From assembly GCA_023229135.1 (NCBI GenBank), contig JALNZT010000006.1, positions 1-64,000 on the forward strand: DNA of 64,000 bases, given 5' to 3'. Of the stretch, positions 52,146-61,722 are shown one piece after another; positions within the stretch are counted from its first letter, which is position 1; each line of letters opens with the position of its first letter. The stretch is from Bacteroidales bacterium. Lineage in GTDB: Bacteria; Bacteroidota; Bacteroidia; Bacteroidales; F082. Made by a program: the position numbers and the translations under genes. Below the pieces are notes generated by a model. It was not told the origin of the DNA, made no database searches, and saw only the letters and a program-made list of their open reading frames with translations.

Positions 52146-53939
52146 TTATTCTAACATAACGGAAAGTGCTACTACGCCAATGCCAGTATTTGTGACGAGT
52201 ACGGGCGAAGCTTCCTGAATAAACACGGGTTCTTTTCCGCCGGTTAATTCTTTTACTTGATCGGCATACCATTGGGCTGTTTCCAAGTTGTCGGCATGAG
52301 AAATGGCATAACCCCATACTTTTTTATCGCCGACAAATCGGGTCATTTCTTTCATCACCATTTTCATGCTCGCCTTTTCATTGAGCGGTTTCCCAAAAAC
52401 TTCTGTTTTGCCATGTGGTTTAACTTCCACAATCGGCTTAATACCTAAAAGTTTACCCATCAGGCCTTTCGAATAGCTAACGCGACCACTTTTTACCATA
52501 TATTTCATGGTTTTGGAAGTAACAAGGATGCGGGTATTGTTGGACCATTCCGGCATTTTTTTAACAATCTCGTCATGATCCATGCCACTTTCGATAGCCA
52601 TTGCTGTACGTAAAACGATCAAGCCCAGCGCACTGGTAAGTTTTTTGGTGTCAACGACATCAATTTTTTTACCGCTTTCGTTGTGAATTTTACGTGAAGC
52701 ATTTAAACTGTTTTGCCAGGTTCCACTCATGCCCGAGCTGATGTGCGCGCTAATTATTGATTTGTAATGCGTTGATAAATAGTTATAACGGTTTACAAAT
52801 TCGCTGATGGTGGGCTGAGCTGTAGTAGGATAAACATCAGAGCTTACCAATTTATGGAAAAACTGTTTCGGCTGCATTGTAAGGCGGTCGAGGTAGAAGT
52901 CTTGTCCGAAATGTACGGTCAGCGGAATTACCTGAATCTGGTATTTTTCGATGATATCCATCGGCAAGTCGCAGGTGGAATCGGTAATCAGGCCGATATC
53001 AAACTTGCGGTTGGAAGCCAGATCATTTTGCAACACCATATCATCTACCTTTTTATAGGTGATGGTGCCAAGAGGTGCAATTTTTTCAAACAGCTCCCAA
53101 GGCTCATCGGTGTGAATGTGAATGCGAACCTTTTTCTCGGAGCCGGCAATTACCATTGAATCGCCAAAGGGCTTCATAATTTCGTCGAAAGTCTCGCGCT
53201 TCAGGTTTTCACCGTTGATCATCGCCTCTGTACAATATCGGAAGGTGATTTCTTCGTGATTGATAGAATCTATTGCTTCGGCGATTTCAATTTTTTGGTT
53301 TTCAAAGTTTATGGCAATCTGGCCATTTTTGAAATAATCGAACATGCCTTCCAAAAATACCACAAAGCCTTTTGCGCCGGCGTCCACCACATTGCTTTTA
53401 GCCAAAACGGCCAAGGTTTCTGTGGTCATTTTCAACGATTCCATGGCTTTATTTAAGCCATCCAGTAACAGACGGATAAAGTCGTCAAACTTATCTTTGA
53501 GCAGGTAAATATACTCAGCCCAGTCTTTAATCACAGAAATCATTGTGCCTTCGATAGGATTGGCAATGGCCTCGTAGGCATAGCGTACAGCGTTTTTCAT
53601 GTACTCAGCGAACGCAGATACTGTAAGGGTTTCTTCTTCTTTAATTTCATTGCTGAAACCATAAAGAAATTGCGCAAAAATGATTCCCGAATTGCCTCTT
53701 GCGCCCGTCAAAGCCGCATCGGCAAGCGCCATAGCGGTATATTTTAAATTTTGTTGGGGCTCTGCTGTGTTTACAATGCTGCGCATTGTTGAGGCAAGAT
53801 TTGTGCCCGTGTCTGCATCAGCTACCGGAAAAACATTGATTTTGTTGAGCAGTGTCTGGTTTTCAAAAATACGCTGAGCGCCGGCCATAAAGCTATGATA
53901 TAGCTGGAAGCCGTTAATTTCAGTTATTTTACTTTCCAA
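52146..53939 (-). CDS. DAK2-DegV fusion protein (fatty acid kinase-like)
   Basis: A 597 aa protein. The N-terminal DAK2 kinase domain has NVFPVADADTGTNLASTM and TGARGNSGIIFAQFL; its middle extends to about 290. The C-terminal DegV domain starts FDIGLITDSTCDLPMDII and binds fatty acids in the family. FakA and FakB, separate in Firmicutes, are thus in one chain. The start is a TTG: the upstream in-frame sequence has no ATG, and the next Met would remove the beginning of the DAK2 fold. It has its own promoter and terminator. Confidence 0.85.
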   Translation of the reverse strand: MESKITEINGFQLYHSFMAGAQRIFENQTLLNKINVFPVADADTGTNLASTMRSIVNTAEPQQNLKYTAMALADAALTGARGNSGIIFAQFLYGFSNEIKEEETLTVSAFAEYMKNAVRYAYEAIANPIEGTMISVIKDWAEYIYLLKDKFDDFIRLLLDGLNKAMESLKMTTETLAVLAKSNVVDAGAKGFVVFLEGMFDYFKNGQIAINFENQKIEIAEAIDSINHEEITFRYCTEAMINGENLKRETFDEIMKPFGDSMVIAGSEKKVRIHIHTDEPWELFEKIAPLGTITYKKVDDMVLQNDLASNRKFDIGLITDSTCDLPMDIIEKYQIQVIPLTVHFGQDFYLDRLTMQPKQFFHKLVSSDVYPTTAQPTISEFVNRYNYLSTHYKSIISAHISSGMSGTWQNSLNASRKIHNESGKKIDVVDTKKLTSALGLIVLRTAMAIESGMDHDEIVKKMPEWSNNTRILVTSKTMKYMVKSGRVSYSKGLMGKLLGIKPIVEVKPHGKTEVFGKPLNEKASMKMVMKEMTRFVGDKKVWGYAISHADNLETAQWYADQVKELTGGKEPVFIQEASPVLVTNTGIGVVALSVMLE

Positions 53940-54046
53940 TGCTTGAGGTGTTAATGAATACTTAAATGCTTTTAAAAAGTTGATAACACGATAGTTAGAT
54001 CAAAATTGATGAAATTTTTCGCGACTAAATATTCCTATAAGTGGGG

Positions 54047-54054
54047 CAAAGATA
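54047..54054 (-). promoter_or_regulatory. Promoter -7 box for the DAK2-DegV gene
   Basis: TATCTTTG on the minus strand, about 107 nt upstream of the TTG start; the rest of the leader is A/T-rich. The remaining 54055-54324 gap holds no gene, only short GTGCGAC and GCGCCCTGAC repeats near 54250-54315. Confidence 0.45.
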
Positions 54055-54324
54055 ACAAAAGATTAATTGGTGGGTGATTTTGTGAACTTTCGAAAGACAT
54101 GGTTACAATCGTTTTGAGTAAATAGATTGACAATCAGATTATTGTAATTATTCGTGTTGATAAGTTTTTTTGTTATTTAACATTTAAAACGCTTTAAACC
54201 AATATATTAAACTATTAATTCGCTTATGCTGTTTATTTGCACTTCTCAGTCAAGGTGCGACTATCTTGCGACAACCAACAGTCGCGCCCTGACGTACAAC
54301 CACAGCGCCCTGACCTATATGTAC

Positions 54325-57267
54325 TCACCCTTCCCGTGGATCTTTTTTTACGGGCATACGCGCCATTTTTTGCACTTCCAGCGTGGGATAACCAAATTCC
54401 TGCACGATTTTACCCAGCAACAAATATATTCCTGCACCCTGAAAAGGATACTGTTTGAGCGTAGGTGGAAAATGCACGGTATCAAACAGCTCGCCTTTAT
54501 AATCCATAAAAGTGCCAAAGTGCATCAGCTCGCCGCGAACGGTTTTCACGTATTTTATAGTTACCAGTTTGCCTAACATTCGTTTGTTTTGGCCGCTATG
54601 TTGCAGCATTTCTTCGGCAAACACCTCGCCCCTGAATTTGGTGATCAGCATCTCGAAATCTGTCATGCTCACCGGAAAGCCAATCAACTCAATTTCATCG
54701 TAAGCATCTTCAAGTGGTTCTGTATCAAGGCTTGGAAGCTGATATTGCCGTGCCTGTTCTTTAAATAGCAAAGCGGGTTGGTCGGTATTGTGGCTTTTCT
54801 TGCGATACAGGTGCGCCTCCCAAAGTAGGCCGGGTTTGGGCTGTCCCGTAAAAGCAAAAGCACCGATTCTGATGAGCAGGATAAGCTGTTCCATGCCGGG
54901 CTTTACACGATCTATAAAATCTTGTAAATCCTTATACTTTCCGCGTTTATCGCGCTCGTCAATGAGTTGGCGCACTAGCTTTTCCTCAGCGCCAGCTACA
55001 TGCACAAACCCGATATATATGGTGGTTTCGAGTAGTGAAGTATTGTAGCGGCTGTAATTTACGCAGGGCAAATGGATAAATCCACCCTGACGGCGGGCTT
55101 CGTTAAAATAGACCCAGCTGTGGTAAAATCCACCAAAGTTATTGATAACGGCCACCTGAAATTCAAGTGGAAAATGTGCTTTGAGATACAGGCTTTGAAA
55201 GCTTTCCACTGCGTAAGAAGCCGAGTGGGCTTTGGAAAATGAATAGCCGGCAAAGGATTCAATTTGTCGCCACACCTCTTTTATAATAGCTTCGGGATAG
55301 CCGCGCTCCCTGCAGTTGCTAAAAAACCGTTCTACGATTTCTTCAAACTCATTTTGTTTCCGCTTTTTACCGCTCATAATGCGCCGCAGCACATCGGCAT
55401 CGGCCAGATCCAGGCCGGCAAAATGATGACAAACCTTAAGCACATCTTCCTGATATACCATCACGCCATAAGTTTCCTGTAGTTGTGCCTTCATCACCGG
55501 ATGGATATAGTCGAAACTGTTGGGATGGTGAAAGCGTTGAATATATTCGCGCATCATGCCCGACTTGGCCACGCCTGGGCGGATGATAGAGCTGGCGGCC
55601 ACCAGTGTGAGGTAGTTGTCGCATTGCAGCTTGCGCAAAAGGCCACGCATGGCCGGACTTTCAATATAAAAGCAGCCGTTGGTTTCGGCACGTCGCAGCT
55701 GGTCTTTCACCTTAGGATCGTCCTTAAATTGCTGCACCTGATGCACATCAATGGTGATGCGGCGGTTTTCTTTGATGATGTCGGCGGCTTCTTTGATATG
55801 TCCGATGCCGCGCTGGCTCAGTATGTCAAGCTTTTCGTAGCCCAGCTCTTCGGAAACGTACATATCCCATTGGGTGGTAACAAAGCCTTTAGGCGGCATA
55901 TCGAGGGCTACATAATTGGTGATTGGTTCCTCAGAAATGAGTATGCCACCTGCGTGAATGCTGCGCTGGTTGGGGAAGTCAACGATTTGCTGTGCCAGTT
56001 CGTGGATGTGTTGTGTGATTTTGTTGAGGGTGTGGTAGCGCACAGGATTGCTGACCAGCTCATCAATTTCTGCTTTGGGCAAACCATGAACTTTGCCTAA
56101 TTCTCTGTAAATAGATTTCCCCCTGAAGGTGGAAATAGTGCCTAAAAGTGCGGTATGTTTATGGCCGTAACGCTTGAAAATATAATCAATCACCTCATCG
56201 CGTTCTTTCCAGGAGTAGTCGATGTCGAAATCGGGCGGACTGCTGCGCTTGGGATTTAGAAAACGTTCAAAATACAAATCCAGCTCAATGGGATCCACAT
56301 CGGTGATGCGCAGGCAATAGGCCACAACGCTGTTGGCGCCGCTGCCACGTCCCACGTGATAAAAACCGCGCGACATGGAATAGCGGATCACATCCCAGGT
56401 GATAAGAAAATAGGCTGAAAAACCCAGCTTGTCGATGATAGCCAGCTCGTCTTCAACGCGTTGCTGCGCAATGGTATTTTCGTGTCCATAGCGATAATGC
56501 AAGCCGTCGTAAGCCAGTTTGTGCAGCAGCTCTCGATCATCAGAAGCCTTTCCGGTGAAGGTCTTTTTGTTTTTGATGGTGTTGAAATCAAAATCTATCT
56601 CGCAATCGTTGAGTAGCTTTTCTGTGGTTTTGAGCAAGCCCGGATACAAAGCAAAAGCGGCTTTTAGCCGGAGTGGCAGCTGCATAAACTCATCAGCGGA
56701 AGCAAATTGGTCAGGATTTAGCTTGCTTAACAAGCTGTTGTGGTCGATGGCACGCAGATTTTGATGCACATACCAGCTTTTTTCGTCGCTGAAAGTTACG
56801 GGCTGCATCAGCACCAGCTTTTCCTGCTTAAAACGCAAGTCGGAATTTAAAAGCCTGGCAACCTGCGACAGCCGAACTCCCAAAAACTCATGCCCGCGCA
56901 GTTGTCCTGCTTTTTTGCTTCCTGCTGGATAAATCACATAAACCTGCTCAAAATCCGGTGCTGTTTCCGGGTAAGGTTCTTTACTTAGGTTGTGTTGGGT
57001 GAGCATCTCGTTCAGCTCCCTGAAACCAGCGTTGTTGATGGCCAACGCTACATATTGTAATTGGTCGCCATTGCGAAATTCCACGCCGGCAACTGGCCTG
57101 ATACCTTGCTTGCGGCATTCGCGCACAAAATCGACCATGCCCATGCTGTTGTTGATGTCGGTGAGTGCCAGTGTTTGCACGCCTCTTTCTTTGGCCTGGC
57201 TCACCAAGGTTTCAACAGGCAGCGTGCCATAACGAAGGCTGTAATAGCTGTGGTTATTGAGATACAT
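54325..57267 (-). CDS. DNA polymerase III alpha subunit, short DnaE-type
   Basis: A 980 aa C-family polymerase, shorter than the replicative DnaE. The start at 57267 gives MYLNNHSYYSLRYGTLPVE, the PHP domain start, in which the usual first HxH is changed to NNH. The polymerase core has GRGSGANSVVAYCLR and SSPPDFDIDYSW with catalytic aspartates. Helix-hairpin and OB-like parts follow (LGKLVTIKYVKTVRGELM), with no clear clamp-binding tail. Its size and altered PHP site suggest a second, DnaE2-like polymerase used in damage tolerance, although no imuA/imuB is adjacent. Confidence 0.85.
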   Translation of the reverse strand: MYLNNHSYYSLRYGTLPVETLVSQAKERGVQTLALTDINNSMGMVDFVRECRKQGIRPVAGVEFRNGDQLQYVALAINNAGFRELNEMLTQHNLSKEPYPETAPDFEQVYVIYPAGSKKAGQLRGHEFLGVRLSQVARLLNSDLRFKQEKLVLMQPVTFSDEKSWYVHQNLRAIDHNSLLSKLNPDQFASADEFMQLPLRLKAAFALYPGLLKTTEKLLNDCEIDFDFNTIKNKKTFTGKASDDRELLHKLAYDGLHYRYGHENTIAQQRVEDELAIIDKLGFSAYFLITWDVIRYSMSRGFYHVGRGSGANSVVAYCLRITDVDPIELDLYFERFLNPKRSSPPDFDIDYSWKERDEVIDYIFKRYGHKHTALLGTISTFRGKSIYRELGKVHGLPKAEIDELVSNPVRYHTLNKITQHIHELAQQIVDFPNQRSIHAGGILISEEPITNYVALDMPPKGFVTTQWDMYVSEELGYEKLDILSQRGIGHIKEAADIIKENRRITIDVHQVQQFKDDPKVKDQLRRAETNGCFYIESPAMRGLLRKLQCDNYLTLVAASSIIRPGVAKSGMMREYIQRFHHPNSFDYIHPVMKAQLQETYGVMVYQEDVLKVCHHFAGLDLADADVLRRIMSGKKRKQNEFEEIVERFFSNCRERGYPEAIIKEVWRQIESFAGYSFSKAHSASYAVESFQSLYLKAHFPLEFQVAVINNFGGFYHSWVYFNEARRQGGFIHLPCVNYSRYNTSLLETTIYIGFVHVAGAEEKLVRQLIDERDKRGKYKDLQDFIDRVKPGMEQLILLIRIGAFAFTGQPKPGLLWEAHLYRKKSHNTDQPALLFKEQARQYQLPSLDTEPLEDAYDEIELIGFPVSMTDFEMLITKFRGEVFAEEMLQHSGQNKRMLGKLVTIKYVKTVRGELMHFGTFMDYKGELFDTVHFPPTLKQYPFQGAGIYLLLGKIVQEFGYPTLEVQKMARMPVKKDPREG

Positions 57268-57389
57268 AATCAGCAGCTTTTGAGCGTGAAACAACAGACC
57301 GTAGAGCAAATAGCGGGAGAGGAGTGGTGAGGGATTTTCGGTAGCGGTTCATTATGAGTAGGAAAGCGGATAAATGATTAATATTGCGT

Positions 57390-57397
57390 CAAAAATA
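57390..57397 (-). promoter_or_regulatory. Promoter -7 box for dnaE-like gene
   Basis: TATTTTTG on the minus strand, about 122 nt upstream of the ATG. The rest of the 57310-57875 gap is non-coding except for one short frame near its end. Confidence 0.4.
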
Positions 57398-57772
57398 ACG
57401 ATGTTAAGTTAATCATTTAAAAAAAGCTGTCAAGTAGAAATACGTTTTTTTTTGATAAAAACGGCTATCTCAATAGAAACCAAGCCTTCTGAATTTGTAA
57501 AAATTTTAGTAAAAAGAAAACAGGAAAATGCCGGCAACTAAAAAAAGTAATGCCAGAGTGTAATCTCATACTGAGAACTCCTGTCCTATCGTGATCTAAT
57601 AATGTCGCGACTTATCACGAAAGTAGAGCATGAGCGTCACGCAGGGAGGAGCTTCCTGTATGGGAAAACCTATGAACCCGTAAACTCTTAAAACTCTACG
57701 ACAATTTTATTTAACGAACGAAAACTGCTAACAAACTGAATGTCTGTTGATAGGGTAGGAGCTTAGAATCTC

Positions 57773-57865
57773 ATGCTTTATCAAAAAACCAACAGAATTG
57801 AAAGTGACAAGAAATTCGTTGAAGCAGAAAGACTTAAGAAAGAAATTGATGCGCTCGAAAAGTAA
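57773..57865 (+). CDS. Possible 30 aa coiled-coil-like frame
   Basis: A plus-strand ATG opens 30 codons, MLYQKTNRIESDKKFVEAER and then LKKEIDALEK, strongly helical with a charged pattern. It may be the tail of a lost gene or a genuine microprotein. There is no homology evidence and no clear promoter. Confidence 0.25.
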   Translation: MLYQKTNRIESDKKFVEAERLKKEIDALEK

Positions 57866-57875
57866 TAAATACATA

Positions 57876-58880
57876 TTAAACGCCTGCCTGCCTGAAGCTT
57901 ACAAGTTGTTGCTGCTGCTCATCCCACAAACGTAATTTTAGGGTATGAAAGCTATTCATCAAGGTTACAGGAACCAACTGATGAAAAGCCTCGTTTTCGT
58001 TGTGACAGCGTTCCAGCTTGTAGTTCGGGATTTTCGAGCTCAGGTGATGGATGTGATGAAAGCCAATATTTCCAGAAAACCATTGCAGCACTTTGGGTAG
58101 TTTCAGGTAAGAAGCACCGGTAATCGCTACTGTGCTGTAGTCCCAAACATCGTCGCGGTACCAATGCACATCAGGGAATTGATGCTGCACATAAAACAAA
58201 AATACGCCTGCGGCAGCGGCAAAATAAATTATTCCGAGCTGAATCAGCAAAAAGGCCTTCAAGCCGATAAGCCAGCTCACGCCTAAGAAGAGTGCCAGCA
58301 ATCCGAGATTGGTTAAATAAACGCTGATACGTTCGCGGCGGCTAAACCCCTTGCGGGCAAAGCGGTTACTGACCAAAAACATCAGCGGAGCTCCCACCAA
58401 AAACATGATGATTGGATTGCGATAAACGCGGTACCAACGCTGTTTTCTTGGTGATAATTCCTTGAATTCTTCTACCGTTAAAGTCCAGACATCACCAACG
58501 CCACGTTTGTCAAGGTTTCCGGAAGTGCGGTGATGAATCAGATGCGCATGGTGCCAGCGGTGATAAGGCGTAAAAGTGAGTACACCCAAAATAACACCAA
58601 CAATATCATTAGCTATTTTTGACTTAAAAAAGGCGCCATGTCCGCAATCGTGGAAAATGATAAATAAGCGAGCCGTGAATCCGGCGGCCAAAACAATTAA
58701 CGGAATTATCAATAAAAAAGAAAACTGGATGAGATAGGCCATCGCTACCCAAAGGCCAATATATGGAAGTAAAGTATTGATAATCTGCCATATACTCTTG
58801 CCAATGGCGGGGGTGTTATAGTTTCTGATAAGTTTAAGCAAAAACTTAAAGCCCACTTCTTGATGTGGTTGTGGTTGCAT
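57876..58880 (-). CDS. Fatty acid desaturase
   Basis: A 334 aa integral membrane di-iron desaturase. The three histidine boxes are HDCGH (77-81), HRWHH (107-111, with further His at 113/116/117) and HHIHH (275-279). Several hydrophobic segments lie around 38-75 and 190-232. The ATG at 58880 is preferred; an upstream TTG overlaps the promoter box. It introduces double bonds into acyl chains using oxygen, a hint that the organism meets some oxygen. Confidence 0.9.
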   Translation of the reverse strand: MQPQPHQEVGFKFLLKLIRNYNTPAIGKSIWQIINTLLPYIGLWVAMAYLIQFSFLLIIPLIVLAAGFTARLFIIFHDCGHGAFFKSKIANDIVGVILGVLTFTPYHRWHHAHLIHHRTSGNLDKRGVGDVWTLTVEEFKELSPRKQRWYRVYRNPIIMFLVGAPLMFLVSNRFARKGFSRRERISVYLTNLGLLALFLGVSWLIGLKAFLLIQLGIIYFAAAAGVFLFYVQHQFPDVHWYRDDVWDYSTVAITGASYLKLPKVLQWFSGNIGFHHIHHLSSKIPNYKLERCHNENEAFHQLVPVTLMNSFHTLKLRLWDEQQQQLVSFRQAGV

Positions 58881-58889
58881 ATTTTTCTG

Positions 58890-58897
58890 CAAAGGTA
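58890..58897 (-). promoter_or_regulatory. Promoter -7 box for the desaturase
   Basis: TACCTTTG on the minus strand, 9 nt before the ATG at 58880, so the leader would be very short. Confidence 0.45.
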
Positions 58898-59075
58898 AGT
58901 CGGTTTGGGTTTACATATCGAAGTATAAGCATATTTAAATATTTTTTAACAAGATTTATGCTCCTATCATTGCGGGAATTTTACAATTCGTGCTGTGATT
59001 TTTATCCTAATTTCTGAATTAATTAGATTCCTAATAATATAAGGAGTAAAAAACTGATGATTTCGGCAGAACCTC

Positions 59076-59083
59076 TATTTTTG
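59076..59083 (+). promoter_or_regulatory. Promoter -7 box for the exonuclease gene
   Basis: TATTTTTG, 35 nt before the ATG at 59119; it is divergent from the desaturase promoter. Confidence 0.45.
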
Positions 59084-59118
59084 CACACACCGAAATACTA
59101 CTTTCGTTTTTTTAAATT

Positions 59119-60501
59119 ATGCAAACAGCTAACTCACAGCACAAACGCTACGCCATCATTGATGTTGAAACCACCGGTTTGAAAGCCGGTCAGGAGAAGA
59201 TTACCGAGATTGCGGTGGTTATTCACGATGGAAAGCAGGTGTTGGACACTTTTAGCTCACTTATAAATCCGGAGAAAAATATTCCTTACCGCATCACACA
59301 GCTCACGGGCATCAACGATCAGATGGTGGTGGGCGCACCCAAATTCTATGAGATTGCCAAGCAATTGGTTGAACTTACCGACGACACCATTGTGGTGGGG
59401 CACAATGTGAGTTTCGACTACCGCTTTATTCAGGCTGAGTTTAAAAGTCTGGGTTACGATTTTAAGCGTCAAACTCTTGATACAGTAAGACTTAGTCGAA
59501 AATTAATTCCCGGGCAGCCTTCTTACAGCCTCGGAAAGCTTTGCCAGTCCATCAACATCAATATCGAGAACCGTCACCGTGCTCTTGGCGATGCCTTGGC
59601 TACTACCAAGCTTTTTGAGCTTCTGTGTAGCATGGAGGCTGAGCCGGAAAAGCTTAACTTGAAAGGAACAAACGCCAACCTGAGTCATTCGTTGATTGAA
59701 AAACTGCCCGAATCGCATGGCGTATATTATTTTTTTGACCACAGCGGCAAGCTGATTTACGTGGGCAAATCGGTAAATATTAAGTCGCGGGTGTTGCAGC
59801 ACCTGAGCAACAACGGCACCCGCCGCGCTATTGAGATGAAACAGAATATTGCTGATATTGATTTCAAACTCACCGGCAACGAATTGGTAGCTTTGCTGCT
59901 GGAATCAGACGAGATTAAGAAGCAAAAACCGGTTTATAACAGGGCACAGCGCCGGGCATTTTTTAATTTTGGGCTGTATCATTTTGAAAATGAAGCCGGT
60001 TTTTTATGTCTCAAAGTGGCCAAGACCATTGATAAAATACAGCCACATTATACCTATGCTTCGGCTGCCGAGGCGCGTTCGCATCTCTTTATGCTGAGCG
60101 AGCGTTTTCAGCTTTGTCAGGGCTTAAATGGTTTATACCCAGGCAACGGGCCTTGTTTTCAATTCCAGATTGGGCAATGTTTGGGTGCCTGCTGCGGACA
60201 GGAAAAGCCCGAAACTTATAACCAGCGCGTGCAGGAAGCCTTGGAACGCTATCATTTTGATTATGAGAACTTCTTGATAGTTGAACAAGGCACATCCGAA
60301 GAGGAAAAAGCGGTGGTAAAAATTCAAAACGGTATTTACAGAGGATTTGGTTTTGTACCAACGGAAATGCTGCAAAACGGCTTTGAGTTGGCCGATGAAT
60401 TTATCCGTGTTTATCCTGACAATCGTGATGTGCGCCAGATTATTCAAAGCTATATGCGGAAGCATCCGAAGCTAAAAATCATTCCTTTCGATCAGGTTTA
60501 G
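59119..60501 (+). CDS. DnaQ-like exonuclease fused to GIY-YIG nuclease
   Basis: A 460 aa protein. The N-terminal DEDDh exonuclease has D15/E17 (IIDVETTGL), D101 in HNVSFDYRF and H153/D158 in HRALGDALAT. A GIY-YIG endonuclease domain starts near 200 with GVYYFFDHSGKLIYVGKSVN. The rest resembles UvrC-like regions, with a Cys-rich CFQFQIGQCLGACCGQ. It combines 3'-5' proofreading and incision activities, as in the Cho/PolIII-epsilon-like fusions of Bacteroidetes, and probably acts in DNA repair. Confidence 0.88.
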   Translation: MQTANSQHKRYAIIDVETTGLKAGQEKITEIAVVIHDGKQVLDTFSSLINPEKNIPYRITQLTGINDQMVVGAPKFYEIAKQLVELTDDTIVVGHNVSFDYRFIQAEFKSLGYDFKRQTLDTVRLSRKLIPGQPSYSLGKLCQSININIENRHRALGDALATTKLFELLCSMEAEPEKLNLKGTNANLSHSLIEKLPESHGVYYFFDHSGKLIYVGKSVNIKSRVLQHLSNNGTRRAIEMKQNIADIDFKLTGNELVALLLESDEIKKQKPVYNRAQRRAFFNFGLYHFENEAGFLCLKVAKTIDKIQPHYTYASAAEARSHLFMLSERFQLCQGLNGLYPGNGPCFQFQIGQCLGACCGQEKPETYNQRVQEALERYHFDYENFLIVEQGTSEEEKAVVKIQNGIYRGFGFVPTEMLQNGFELADEFIRVYPDNRDVRQIIQSYMRKHPKLKIIPFDQV

Positions 60502-60587
60502 CAAGCTTTTCTAAACGAAAGAACTCACCAAAAAGCTTGATTTCCAAATTATTTTAGCTTTTTCGCCACTGCAATCCAAAATTATAG

Positions 60588-60595
60588 TATCTTTG
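60588..60595 (+). promoter_or_regulatory. Promoter -7 box with long leader for the RRM gene
   Basis: TATCTTTG about 200 nt upstream of the RRM ATG. The leader between (60600-60797) has no ORF and is T-rich, as seen in some cold-responsive mRNAs. Confidence 0.45.
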
Positions 60596-60797
60596 CAGCG
60601 ATTTCATGATTTGAGAATTTGCGATTTCGTTACTTATTTGATCTTTCGTTCAATTTTTCGTTACCCGCCTTGTTATTAAATCCTGATATTTTATAGATGT
60701 TACCAGTTGGTTGTGTAAATAGTTCTGTCAAATCTTGGCGAATTTTGTTTCTGACAGCAGGTTACAGATTTTTATTACTCATTTTAATTTTATTTAC

Positions 60798-61064
60798 ATG
60801 AACATTTATGTAGGAAATCTTGATTACAACATTAACGATCAAGATCTTGAACGTTTTTTCGCGGAATATGGTACCGTGGAATCAGCAAAAATTATCATTG
60901 ACAAATACAATGGCCGTTCCAAAGGTTTTGGATTTGTAGAGATGAGCAATGAGGAAGAAGCACAAAAAGCCATTAAAGAGCTTAACGGTGCAACCCTCGA
61001 AAACAGAGAAATGGTAGTTAACGAAGCACGTCCAAAAACGGAAGCACCCCGCCGTCGTTACTAA
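60798..61064 (+). CDS. RRM RNA-binding protein
   Basis: An 88 aa single-RRM protein. RNP2 is MNIYVGNLDY (1-10) and RNP1 is RSKGFGFVEM (about 42-51), followed by a short basic tail (EAPRRRY). The ATG directly before IYVGNL is the start; the upstream extension is unrelated. Such glycine-poor RRM proteins of Bacteroidetes and cyanobacteria bind mRNA and are often cold-induced. It has a long leader and its own terminator, and a cold-shock domain gene follows. Confidence 0.9.
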   Translation: MNIYVGNLDYNINDQDLERFFAEYGTVESAKIIIDKYNGRSKGFGFVEMSNEEEAQKAIKELNGATLENREMVVNEARPKTEAPRRRY

Positions 61065-61080
61065 TCAATCTTAAAAACTT

Positions 61081-61130
61081 AAAGCGGTTGGGGGCTGTGT
61101 AAAATATTGCAATAGCCGACCAACCGCTTT
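61081..61130 (+). terminator. Terminator after the RRM gene
   Basis: AAAGCGGTTGG (61081-61091) pairs with 61120-61130 across a 28 nt loop that contains a further GGCT/AGCC pair. A TTTCTTTT run follows. Confidence 0.75.
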
Positions 61131-61179
61131 TTCTTTTGATTATTAAAATCGTATTTTTCACTAAATCTAAATTATATAC

Positions 61180-61632
61180 ATGGCAAGATCACAGGAATCA
61201 ATGAACAAAAAAGCTGTAAGACAGAAGAAAGAAAAGAAACGTAAAGACAAAGAAAAACGTCGCCTGGAAAGCAAAGATCAGGAGAGTAGCAGCTTTGATG
61301 ATATGATTGCCTATGTTGATGAATTTGGAAATATCACCGATACGCCGCCCGATCCTAACCAGAAAAAAGAAGAGATTGATCTTGATTCTATTGAGGTGAG
61401 CGTGGCCAAGAGCGACCCTAACGATAAGCCCGACCTCGTGCGCAAAGGCATTGTAAGTTTTTACAACGATGCCAAAGGCTTTGGATTTATTCGCGACTTG
61501 GAAACAGACCAAAGGGTTTTTGTGCATACCTCAAACCTGTTAGAAGAGATTAAAGAGAATAATATGGTGAAGTTCGAGATTGGCAAAGGGCCAAAAGGGC
61601 CAACTGCCATGGAGGTTTCCGTAGTTCGCTAA
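61180..61632 (+). CDS. Cold-shock domain protein with charged N-terminal extension
   Basis: A 150 aa protein. Residues 1-40 are extremely Lys/Glu-rich (KAVRQKKEKKRKDKEKRRLE), residues 40-85 are acidic, and a cold-shock domain occupies 87-150: GIVSFYNDAKGFGFIRDLET with VFVHTSNL. The RNP1-like motif KGFGFI and RNP2-like VFVHTS are visible. Likely an RNA chaperone; the basic extension would add nucleic-acid binding. It is separated from the RRM gene by a terminator. Confidence 0.88.
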   Translation: MARSQESMNKKAVRQKKEKKRKDKEKRRLESKDQESSSFDDMIAYVDEFGNITDTPPDPNQKKEEIDLDSIEVSVAKSDPNDKPDLVRKGIVSFYNDAKGFGFIRDLETDQRVFVHTSNLLEEIKENNMVKFEIGKGPKGPTAMEVSVVR

Positions 61633-61686
61633 AATCACCCATTTCTTTTAGCTAAGCTCAACGCTACGAAAATGCGTTAAATATGC

Positions 61687-61694
61687 TACTTTTG
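61687..61694 (+). promoter_or_regulatory. Promoter -7 box for the 61723 gene
   Basis: TACTTTTG, 28 nt upstream of the ATG at 61723, which supports that ATG over the TTG at 61708. Confidence 0.45.
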
Positions 61695-61722
61695 TTTTTG
61701 GAAAACCTTGAATTCTAAAACG

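Noticed and set aside
57310..57772. RNA gene or riboswitch in the gap before the desaturase
   Set aside because: Some short inverted repeats occur but no recognisable tRNA, riboswitch or small RNA structure was found.
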